A stretch of DNA of 64,000 nt from Actinostola sp. cb2023 (Eukaryota > Cnidaria > Anthozoa > Actiniaria > Actinostolidae), in assembly GCA_033675265.1 (NCBI GenBank), contig JAUJYZ010001110.1, forward strand, positions 276,501-340,500, given 5' to 3'. The position numbers and the translations under genes are program-made. Below the pieces are notes generated by a model that made no database searches, was not told the origin of the DNA, and was given only the letters and a program-made list of their open reading frames with translations. Positions within the stretch are counted from its first letter, which is position 1. Each line of letters starts with the position of its first letter. Of this stretch, positions 11,301-24,100 are shown piece by piece.

Positions 11301-14300
11301 ATTGTTCATGGTTAGTATACATTGTTCTGTACTTTGAAACCATTGTTCATGTACTTTAGTATACATTGTTCTGTACTTGGAACCATTGTTCATGGTTAGT
11401 ATACATTGTTCTGTACTTGGAACCATTGTTCATGGTTAGTATACATTGTTCTGTACTTGGAACCATTGTTCATGGTTAGTATACATTGTTCTGTACTTGG
11501 AACCATTGTTCATGGTTAGTTAGTATACCATTGTTCATGGTTAGTATACATTGTTCTGTACTTGGAACCATTGTTCATGGTTAGTATACATTGTTCTGTA
11601 CTTGGAACCATTGTTCATGGTTAGTATACATTGTTCTGTACTTGGAACCATTGTTCATGGTTAGTATACATTGTTCTGTACTTGGAACCATTGTTCATGG
11701 TTAGTATACATTGTTCTGTACTTGGAACCATTGTTCATGGTTAGTATACATTGTTCTGTACTTGGAACCATTGTTCATGGTTAGTATACATTGTTCTGTA
11801 CTTGGAACCATTGTCATGGTTAGTATACTTGTACTTGGAACCATTGTTCATGGTTAGTATACATTGTTCTGTACTTGGAACCATTGTTCATGGTTAGTAT
11901 ACATTGTTCTGTACTTGGAACCATTGTTCATGGTTAGTATACATTGTTCTGTACTTGGAACCATTGTTCATGGTTAGTATACATTGTTCTGTACTTGGAA
12001 CCATTGTTCATGGTTAGTATACATTGTTCTGTACTTGGAACCATTGTTCATGGTTAGTATACATTGTTGTTCTGTACTTGGAACCATTGTTCATGGTTAG
12101 TATATATTGTTCTGTACTTGGAACCATTGTTCATGGTTAGTATACATTGTTCTGTACTTGGAACCATTGTTCATGGTTAGTATACATTGTTCTGTACTTG
12201 GAACCATTGTTCATGGTTAGTATACATATTACATTGTTCTGTACTTGGAACCATTGTTCATGGTTAGTATACATTGTTCTGTACTTGGAACCATTGTTCA
12301 TGGTTAGTATACATTGTTCTGTACTTGGAACCATTGTTCATGGTTAGTATACATTGTTCTGTACTTGGAACCATTGTTCATGGTTAGTATACATTGTTCT
12401 GTACTTGGAACCATTGTTCATGGTTAGTATACATTGTTCTGTACTTTGAAACCATTGTTCATGGTTAGTATACATTGTTCTGTACTTGGAACCATTGTTC
12501 ATGGTTAGTATACATTGTTCTGTACTTGGAACCATTGTTCATGGTTAGTATACATTGTTCTGTACTTGGAACCATTGTTCATGGTTAGTATACATTGTTC
12601 TGTACTTGGAACCATTGTTCATGGTTAGTATACATTGTTCTGTACTTGGAACCATTGTTCATGGTTAGTATACATTGTTCTGTACTTGGAACCATTGTTC
12701 ATGGTTAGTATACATTGTTCTGTACTTGGAACCATTGTTCATGGTTAGTATACATTGTTCATTGTTCTGTACTTGGAACCATTGTTCATGGTTAGTATAC
12801 ATTGTTCTGTACTTGGAACCATTGTTCATGGTTAGTATACATTGTTCTGTACTTGGAACCATTGTTCATGGTTAGTATACATTGTTCTGTACTTGGAACC
12901 ATTGTTCATGGTTAGTATACATTGTTCTGTACTTGGAACCATTGTTCATGGTTAGTATACATTGTTCTGTACTTGGAACCATTGTTCATGGTTAGTATAC
13001 ATTGTTCTGTACTTGGAACCATTGTTCATGGTTAGTATACATTGTTCTGTACTTGGAACCATTGTTCATGGTTAGTATACATTGTTCTGTACTTGGAACC
13101 ATTGTTCATGGTTAGTATACATTGTTCTGTACTTGGAACCATTGTTCATGGTTAGTATACATTGTTCTGTACTTGGAACCATTGTTCATGGTTAGTATAC
13201 ATTGTTCTGTACTTGGAACCATTGTTCATGGTTAGTATACATTGTTCTGTACTTGGAACCATTGTTCATGGTTAGTATACATTGTTCTGTACTTGGAACC
13301 ATTGTTCATGGTTAGTATACATTGTTCTGTACTTGGAACCATTGTTCATGGTTAGTATACATTGTTCTGTACTTGGAACCATTGTTCATGGTTAGTATAC
13401 ATTGTTCTGTACTTGGAACCATTGTTCATGGTTAGTATACATTGTTCTGTACTTGGAACCATTGTTCATGGTTAGTATACATTGTTCTGTACTTGGAACC
13501 ATTGTTCATGGTTAGTATACATTGTTCTGTACTTGGAACCATTGTTCATGGTTAGTATACATTGTTCTACTTGTACTTGGTTCATGGTTAGGAGTATACA
13601 TTGTTCCACTTGTTCATGGTTAGTATACATTGTTCTGTACTTGGAACCATTGTTCATGGTTAGTATACATTGTTCTGTACTTGGAACCATTGTTCATGGT
13701 TAGTATACATTGTTCTGTACTTGGAACCATTGTTCATGGTTAGTATACATTGTTCTGTACTTGGAACCATTGTTCATGGTTAGTATACATTGTTCTGTAC
13801 TTGGAACCATTGTTCATGGTTAGTATACATTGTTCTGTACTTGGAACCATTGTTCATGGTTAGTATACATTGTTCTGTACTTGGAACCATTGTTCATGGT
13901 TAGTATACATTGTTCTGTACTTGGAACCATTGTTCATGGTTAGTATACATTGTTCTGTACTTGGAACCATTGTTCATGGTTAGTATACATTGTTCTGTAC
14001 TTGGAACCATTGTTCATGGTTAGTATACATTGTTCTGTACTTGGAACCATTGTTCATGGTTAGTATACATTGTTCTTCTGTACTTGGAACCATTGTTCAT
14101 GGTTAGTATACATTGTTCTGTACTTGGAACCATTGTTCATGGTTAGTATACATTGTTCTGTACTTGGAACCATTGTTCATGGTTAGTATACATTGTTCTG
14201 TACTTGGAACCATTGTTCTTGGTTAGTATACATTGTTCTGTACTTGGAACCATTGTTCATGGTTAGTATACATTGTTCTGTACTTGGAACCATTGTTCAT

Positions 14301-17300
14301 GGTTAGTATACATTGTTCTGTACTTGGAACCATTGTTCATGGTTAGTATACATTGTTCTGTACTTGGAACCATTGTTCATGGTTAGTATACATTGTTCTG
14401 TACTTGGAACCATTGTTCATGGTTAGTATACATTGTTCTGTACTTGGAACCATTGTTCATGGTTAGTATACATTGTTCTGTACTTGGAACCATTGTTCAT
14501 GGTTAGTATACATTGTTCTGTACTTGGAACCATTGTTCATGGTTAGTATACATTGTTCTGTACTTGGAACCATTGTTCATGGTTAGTATACATTGTTCTG
14601 TACTTGGAACCATTGTTCATGGTTAGTATACATTGTTCTGTACTTGGAACCATTGTTCATGGTTAGTATACATTGTTCTGTACTTGGAACCATTGTTCAT
14701 GGTTAGTATACATTGTTCTGTACTTGGAACCATTGTTCATGGTTAGTATACATTGTTCTGTACTTGGAACCATTGTTCATGGTTAGTATACATTGTTCTG
14801 TACTTGGAACCATTGTTCATGGTTAGTATACATTGTTCTGTACTTGGAACCATTGTTCATGGTTAGTATACATTGTTCTGTACTTGGAACCATTGTTCAT
14901 GGTTAGTATACATTGTTCTGTACTTGGAACCATTGTTCATGGTTAGTATACATTGTTCTGTACTTGGAACCATTGTTCATGGTTAGTATACATTGTTCTG
15001 TACTTGGAACCATTGTTCATGGTTAGTATACATTGTTCTGTACTTGGAACCATTGTTCATGGTTAGTATACATTGTTCTGTACTTGGAACCATTGTTCAT
15101 GGTTAGTATACATTGTTCTGTACTTGGAACCATTGTTCATGGTTAGTATACATTGTTCTGTACTTGGAACCATTGTTCATGGTTAGTATACATTGTTCTG
15201 TACTTGGAACCATTGTTCATGGTTAGTATACATTGTTCTGTACTTGGAACCATTGTTCATGGTTAGTATACATTGTTCTGTACTTGGAACCATTGTTCTG
15301 TACTTGGAACCATTGTTCATGGTTAGTATACATTGTTCTGTACTTGGAACCATTGTTCATGGTTAGTATACATTGTTCTGTACTTGGAACCATTGTTCAT
15401 GGTTAGTATACATTGTTCTGTACTTGTTCATGGTTAGTATACATTGTTCTGTACTTGGAACCATTGTTCATGGTTAGTATACATTGTTCTGTACTTGGAA
15501 CCATTGTTCATGGTTAGTATACATTGTTCTGTACTTGGAACCATTGTTCATGGTTAGTATACATTGTTCTGTACTTGGAACCATTGTTCATGGTTAGTAT
15601 ACATTGTTCTGTACTTGGAACCATTGTTCATGGTTAGTATACATTGTTCTGTACTTGGAACCATTGTTCATGGTTAGTATACATTGTTCTGTACTTGGAA
15701 CCATTGTTCATGGTTAGTATACATTGTTCTGTACTTGGAACCATTGTTCATGGTTAGTATACATTGTTCTGTACTTGGAACCATTGTTCATGGTTAGTAT
15801 ACATTGTGTTCTGTACTTGGAACCATTGTTCATGGTTAGTATACATTGTTCTGTACTTGGAACCATTGTTCATGGTTAGTATACATTGTTCTGTACTTGG
15901 AACCATTGTTCATGGTTAGTATACATTGTTCTGTACTTGGAACCATTGTTCATGGTTAGTATACATTGTTCTGTACTTGGAACCATTGTTCATGGTTAGT
16001 ATACATTGTTCTGTACTTGGAACCATTGTTCATGGTTAGTATACATTGTTCTGTACTTGGAACCATTGTTCATGGTTAGTATACATTGTTCTGTATTGTT
16101 CTTGGTAACATTGTTCTGTACTTGGAACCATTGTTCATGGTTAGTATACATTGTTCTGTACTTGGAACCATTGTTCATGGTTAGTATACATTGTTCTGTA
16201 CTTGGAACCATTGGAACCATTGTTCATGGTTAGTACTTATACATTGTTCATGGTACATTGTTCTGTACTTGGAACCATTGTTCATGGTTAGTATACATTG
16301 TTCTGTACTTGGAACCATTGTTCATGGTTAGTATACATTGTTCTGTACTTGGAACCATTGTTCATGGTTAGTATACATTGTTCTGTACTTGGAACCATTG
16401 TTCATGGTTAGTATACATTGTTCTGTACTTGGAACCATTGTTCATGGTTAGTTATTGTTCTGTACTTACATTGTTTGGTTAGTACTTGGAACCATTGTTC
16501 ATGGTTAGTATACATTGTTCTGTACTTGGAACCATTGTTCATGGTTAGTATACATTGTTCTGTACTTGGAACCATTGTTCATGGTTAGTATACATTGTTC
16601 TGTACTTGGAACCATTGTTCATGGTTAGTATACATTGTTCTGTACTTGGAACCATTGTTCATGGTTAGTATACATTGTTCTGTACTTGGAACCATTGTTC
16701 ATGGTTAGTATACATTGTTCTGTACTTGGAACCATTGTTCATGGTTAGTATACATTGTTCTGTACTTGGAACCATTGTTCATGGTTAGTATACATTGTTC
16801 TGTACTTGGAACCATTGTTCATGGTTAGTATACATTGTTCTGTACTTGGAACCATTGTTCATGGTTAGTATACATTGTTCTGTACTTGGAACCATTGTTC
16901 ATGGTTAGTATACATTGTTCTGTACTTGGAACCATTGTTCATGGTTAGTATACATTGTTCTGTACTTGGAACCATTGTTCATGGTTAGTATACATTGTTC
17001 TGTACTTGGAACCATTGTTCATGGTTAGTATACATTGTTCTGTACTTGGAACCATTGTTCATGGTTAGTATACATTGTTCTGTACTTGGAACCATTGTTC
17101 ATGGTTAGTATACATTGTTCTGTACTTGGAACCATTGTTCATGGTTAGTATACATTGTTCTGTACTTGGAACCATTGTTCATGGTTAGTATACATTGTTC
17201 TGTACTTGGAACCATTGTTCATGGTTAGTATACATTGTTCTGTACTTGGAACCATTGTTCATGGTTAGTATACATTGTTCTGTACTTGGAACCATTGTTC

Positions 17301-20300
17301 ATGGTTAGTATACATCTGTGTTCTGTACTTGGAACCATTGTTCATGGTTAGTATACATTGTTCTGTACTTGGAACCATTGTTCATGGTTAGTATACATTG
17401 TTCTGTACTTGGAACCATTGTTCATGGTTAGTATACATTGTTCTGTACTTGGAACCATTGTTCATGGTTAGTATACATTGTTCTGTACTTGGAACCATTG
17501 TTCATGGTTAGTATACATTGTTCTGTACTTGGAACCATTGTTCATGGTTAGTATACATTGTTCTGTACTTGGAACCATTGTTCATGGTTAGTATACATTG
17601 TTCTGTACTTGGAACCATTGTTCATGGTTAGTATACATTGTTCTGTACTTGGAACCATTGTTCATGGTTAGTATACATTGTTCTGTACTTGGAACCATTG
17701 TTCATGGTTAGTATACATTGTTCTGTACTTGGAACCATTGTTCATGGTTAGTATACATTGTTCTGTACTTGGAACCATTGTTCATGGTTAGTATACATTG
17801 TTCTGTACTTGGAACCATTGTTCATGGTTAGTATACATTGTTCTGTACTTGGAACCATTGTTCATGGTTAGTATACATTGTTCTGTACTTGGAACCATTG
17901 TATCATGGTTAGTATGTTCATTAGTATACATTGTTCTGTACTTGGAACCATTGTTCCATTGTTGGAACCATTGTTCATGGTTAGTATACATTGTTCTGTA
18001 CTTGGAACCATTGTTCATGGTTAGTATACATTGTTCTGTACTTGGAACCATTGTTCATGGTTAGTATACATTGTTCTGTACTTGGAACCATTGTTCATGG
18101 TTAGTATACATTGTTCTGTACTTGGAACCATTGTTCATGGTTAGTATACATTGTTCTGTACTTGGAACCATTGTTCATGGTTAGTATACATTGTTCTGTA
18201 CTTGGAACCATTGTTCATGGTTAGTATACATTGTTCTGTACTTGGAACCATTGTTCATGGTTAGTATACATTGTTCTGTACTTGGAACCATTGTTCATGG
18301 TTAGTATACATTGTTCTGTACTTGGAACCATTGTTCATGGTTAGTATACATTGTTCTGTACTTGGAACCATTGTTCATGGTTAGTATACATTGTTCTGTA
18401 CTTGGAACCATTGTTCATGGTTAGTATACATTGTACATGTCTGTACTTGGAACCATTGTTCTTGGTTAGTATACATTGTTCTGTACTTGGAACCATTGTT
18501 CATGGTTAGTATACATTGTTCTGTACTTGGAACCATTGTTCATGGTTAGTATACATTGTTCTGTACTTGGAACCATTGTTCATGGTTAGTATACATTGTT
18601 CTGTACTTGGAACCATTGTTCATGGTTAGTATACATTGTTCTGTACTTGGAACCATTGTTCATGGTTAGTATACATTGTTCTGTACTTGGAACCATTGTT
18701 CATGGTTAGTATATACATTGTTCTGTACTTGGAACCATTGTTCATGGTTACTCCACAGAACCATGAAGTGACAGTGTATTAGATATACATGTAGATGTAC
18801 ATGTCTGTACTTGGAACCATTGTCCATGGTTACTCCACAGAACCATGAAGTGACAGTGTATTAGATATACATGTACATGTACATGTCTGTACTTGGAACC
18901 ATTGTCCATGGTTACTCCACAGAACCATGAAGTGACAGTGTATTAGATATACAGCTATTTCAAAAAAGGTTGATGGGATGAACGGCGAATGTTGAATGAC
19001 GATTGGTGATTGCACGACCAAAAGAAACTATGGTATACAAAATTTTATAAAACTGCTTTAAATTCTTTGTTTTCATGACCTAAAGGAACTCTGGTTTAAT
19101 AGACATGCAATGGAAAGGTTTACATTCGTTTACTAAGAATTTATAAACAATTTTGTAGACCCATACATTGTTAGTAGTTCCTTTTGGTAGTGCAATCGCC
19201 AATCGTCATTCAACATTCGACATTCTCTCTGTCAACCTTTTTTGAAATAGCACAAGCACAAGCATTTATAAGCATTTAAGAAACTTGTGTTGTATAAAAT
19301 CAGATCAACAAGTAAAAGTGAAATAATGAAAAAAACCACTGTCCTGGCATGTGCTGAACATTACTTGGACTTGTGCCCATTTTTACAGTGAAAGAAAGCC
19401 TCATGTGCTTGCAATATTATGCTTCACTGCTGAATATACCATCTAACTGTGTTACAATGTATTTCATTCTATCTTTAGCTGTTGTTAATGTTATACAACC
19501 CTGTTCGGAAGACAGACAGACAACTGATAATCAAGAGCTTACAACTAAACCTATTTGCAAGAGAAAAGTAGTGACAGCTGCTCCTCCCACAGGATACAAA
19601 GGTATTACACGCATACTATCTGTAACTATGTGTACAGTAGAACCCTTACATGACTGTATAATTACATATGTATGTTATTACCATCATTGTGCTGGTGAAA
19701 AATAATAACAATAACAGTTTCCTTTTTACATGATTATTGTAATATTAGGCTTCAGTATACCAAACACAGTAACAGTTCCATCCAAAGACAAAGAGGGTAA
19801 AACACAGTCTAGGAATGGTTACTATCCTTATACAAGTAAGACTGGTCTCAAGCGATCTAGTAAACCCCAGAAAACAAACCAAGCCAATGATGCAAAGATA
19901 CAAAAAGGTAATACAAACTGGTGTTTTATACCAACCAATTTAAATGTGTTAGGACTACTGCCAGCCCACTTGGTAGAGTATTGGGCTTTTGTGTGAGAGG
20001 TTGTGAATTCAGTCCCTGGCTGGACCAACACTCAAGGTCTTAAAATAATGTAGAATATGTTGCATTTGTTTCCATCAGCAAATGGTTAGACCTTCACATA
20101 TATTTATGTTCCTTTCCTTTCCATTCCACTTCAATGATAATCTACATGTAGATACTTTCTTTCAGTCAAAGCCTCTTAAAGAGGGGGGCATTGGGGTTTG
20201 CGGTGTTGCGGTGTTGGGCAATTTTTATTGCTGTGTTGTGGTGAAAAAAATTAAACATTGCGGTGTTGTGGTGATCGTAAATCCTGTGGGATGTGGTGTT

Positions 20301-21111
20301 TGTGTTTCTAAACCTACGGTGTTCGGTGAAGCGATATATTACTTGCGAAGTTGCAATGTCAACCCCTTTTTTTCGTTTTGGTCAGTTTTCGGGGTTTGTT
20401 CGTGATGCGGTGCTTTTTGATTTTTTTACAGTGTTGCGGTGTTCAGAACCCCCCAATGTCCCCCTCCTTAAACTACATGTAACATACAATCATGCAAACA
20501 CATTAAATTACAATGTACATGTACCTACCATAGAACCCTAAACCTAACCTTATAAGAACCCGCAGAACAAATTAAACCACAACATATACAGTTGTCTTTA
20601 ATTTGTTTGACTGTTTCAGGTGGTGTAAAGATGCGAAGAATAACAGCTGCAAGACCACCCATGGACTATATAACACCATTCTCCTGGAGAACAGGCTTGG
20701 AAACAGTCAAGAAAGTCCTCGGCCCATCAAACACCAGGCCAAAATCCACAGCATCCACAAGAGCACACTCTGCTGTTAGTCAAGAGACAAGTACCGCTGC
20801 GAGTAGGATGGAAAATGGAAAGTGGGAAGAGAATGAAAGGGAAGAAAGGGTTTTGTCTGAGGAAAAGCTAGCTTCAGAAGACAGAGTCCTAGCAGGCAAT
20901 ACAGCCTTGTTGGATGGAGTTCTATCAGAAGGGATGCTGTCAGAAGATGCCAAGAATGTCTTGTCTGATTTGGAGATGAATAGCGATAATAGTGGTAAGG
21001 TTGAGCACTTAGTAGAAGCCGACATAGTTTGTCCTGCTTAAAAATGTATGTAGCAGCAGTATTATGGTAGTATTAGTAGTATTGTAGATAGTAGTTTTTA
21101 TAATACATGTT

Positions 21112-21142
<31 letters not shown>

Positions 21143-24100
21143 CAACAGCAGCAGCAGCAGTAGTATGGTAGTAGAAGTAGCAGCAGCAGTAGTATGGTAG
21201 TAGTACATGTAGTAGTAGTTTGTAGTAGTAACATCAGTTGTAATACATGTAGTAGTAGTAATAGTAGTAGTTGTTAGCAGCAGCATTTTTTTTGGTCATA
21301 ATGGATTATACACCTGTTGAAAGTTTTGGGCTGTTTGTGTAAAAATGTACTGAGAACCCTGTTTGCTCTATAACCTCTCATTCATTAAAATGTACAAATA
21401 ATGTATAAATGCATGAACATTAATGGCATGAACTGTCATCTCAGATGATGAAGATGAACCGGTGAAACAAGTCAAACCTAAGCTGGATAGTTTCAGTGAA
21501 AATAATGTTCCCAAACGCAAGTTATCTTCTGGTATGTGAAAAGAGTATAATGTCTGCCTTGTTTGTTCAATATACACGTACTGTATGTTATGTACAATAG
21601 CTACATGTACATATACACGTACTGTATGTACAATAGCTACATGTACATATACACGTACTGTATGTACAATAGCTACATGTACATATACACGTACTGTATG
21701 TACAATAGCTACATGTACATATACACGTACTGTATGTTCAATTGTGAGCTTTCTGAGCTACATGTATTTCATTGAAGAGAAACTTCTCCAATGCATATAA
21801 CAAATGTCTTGTAATCCCTACTTACATGTAGTAACATTGTATTAATGTACAATGTAAGTAATCTCTGGTCCAAATCTAAATTCTCCTAGAGGATCTTTGA
21901 ATTCTAAAAGAGAATTTGGATTTTGATCACAAGTCACTTGCACTGTTCTTGTATAGACCTATTCAATGTAAGTAATCTCTGATCCAAATCTAAATTCTCC
22001 TGGAGGCTATTTGAATTCTAAAAGAGAATTTGGATTTTGATCACAAGTCACTTGCACTGTTCTTGTATAGACCTATTCAATGTAAGTAATCTCTGATCCA
22101 AATCTAAATTCTCCTAGAGGCTCTTGGAATTCCAAAGGAGAATTTGGATTTTGATCGCAAGTCACTTACACTGTTCATGGACTCTTTCAATTATTGGATT
22201 CAATGCATAAAAATGATGCGATAACACTGTTAGATGTGTTAGGTTTTCATGTTATGAACTCATATACATGTATATTGCATTGTAAATATTAATTAGAAAA
22301 AGAGGAGCACAAAGCTAAGAAAGGCAAGTCTAAGCCAAAGAAAAAGATGTCTCCCAAACACAAGTCACCTGGTATGTAAAGACAACATAGTTTGTATGTG
22401 AATGGAAAAGATTATTCATAGTGAAAGTAAATAATACTTTATACATGTAATATATCCAGTTGTCAAGTGATTGACGTTATCTGTAATGTCAATGTTGAGA
22501 AAACTGGATAAATAGTGTTAAGTATTGACACCATAGACCACTTTGTTGTTGTACTATACATGTAGTGTACTCTCCCCTCCCCCCTAAGTGACCATTTTGT
22601 TGTTGTACTATAGACACTCCCCTCCCCCCTAAGTGACCACTTTATTATTGCACTATAGACACTCCCCTCCCCCCTAAGTGTCCATTTTGTTGTTGTACTA
22701 TAGACACTCCCCTCCCCCCTAAGTGACCATTTTGTCATTGTACTCTAGACACTCTCCTCCCCCCTAAGTGACCATTTTGTCATTGTACTCTAGACACTCC
22801 CCTCCCCCCTAAGTGTCCATTTTGTTGTTGTACTATAGACACTCCCCTCCCCCCTAAGTGACCATTTTGTTATTGTACTCTAGGCACTTCCCCCCCAACA
22901 GTACAGCGCCATTATGATGTGGATAAAGTAAAGGTATGAATACATGTATGATTGTGCAAATATTTGTGATCAATATCTAAATTCAAGATTGCTTACAGTT
23001 GTTATTGCACTGACACCTTTTCATTGAAATGAAAGATTAACCCAAACAAATGGTACTAAGAGCTGTATGTTTATTATTATTTCCCTGTTTCTACTGCAAG
23101 CTGTGTGCTTTGATGACCAGATTTGTTCGCAATAATTTTATGAATTTTGGGTCTCCTTTCCCTGCGCAATGTTTATGACAAAGGTCGTTGTGTGACAAGG
23201 GCATTGTGACAAGGGCATTGTGTGACAAGGGTGTTGTGTGACAAGGGCGTTGTGTGACAATGGTATTGTGTGACAAGGGCATTGTGTGACAAGGGCGTTG
23301 TGTGACAAGGGCGTTGTGTGATGAAAGGCATTATGTGACAAGGGCGTTGTGTGACAAGGGTGTTGTGTGACAAGGGCATTGTGTGACGAGGGCATTGTGT
23401 GACGAGGGTATTGTGTGACAAGGGCATTGTGTGACAAGGGCATTGTGTGACAAGGGTATTGTGTGACAAGGGCATTGTGTGATGAAGGGCATTGTGTGAC
23501 AAGGGCATTGTGTGACAAGGGTATTGTGTGACAAGGGCATTGTGTGACAAGGGCATTGGGTGACAAGGGTGTTGTGTGACAAGGGCATTGTGTGACAAGG
23601 GCATTGTGTGACAAGGGCATTGTGTGACAAGGGCATTGTGTGACAAGAGCGTTGTGTGACAAGGGCATTATGTGACAAGGCTAAAATCGGCTGCGAAGGA
23701 GACTAAGGCATATACAGCAAAATATATCAAAATGAAACAAAACACGAGCAACTCACACTGAAATACATAAATGTACATTTATCATTACTTGTTCAGAAAT
23801 ACATGGAAAAGAAGATGAAAGATCGAAAAGAGAAATTGAGAGAAGATAAAATGCTGAAACAGGAGGCAATGGACGGCCGCAAAAAACGACTAGAGGTAAT
23901 TGATATACAGTACCGCCTGCAATCATTGAGGCATGTGAATGCATTTGTTTCGCGGAAAGTTCCTGAGACAGCATAGCACTAGTGATAGAAAGGTAGAAAT
24001 TGAGGGAAAGTTAAAGTGCTATAATGCTGTCTGTTGATCGTCGCTTCAAACCCCGTCAGGACATATATTTTTTCTCTTTCTTCTTTCTTTATAGGGCGTA

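Noticed and set aside
11232..18064. Many 60-90-residue open frames within the 40-bp array (VPSTEQCIL and CTWNHCSWL types)
   Set aside because: They arise because three 40-bp units make 40 codons; all frames break at unit indels, there are no splice sites or family words, and the array is intronic.
10145..18748. CRISPR array
   Set aside because: Direct head-to-tail units without unique spacers, in a eukaryotic intron; it is a minisatellite.
19955..20060. Functional tRNA gene
   Set aside because: A- and B-box-like words are present but the cloverleaf stems do not pair; treated as a SINE head.
23138..23678. HNALVTQCPCHT-type frames of 115-176 residues
   Set aside because: Translation of the 16-bp minisatellite on the minus strand.
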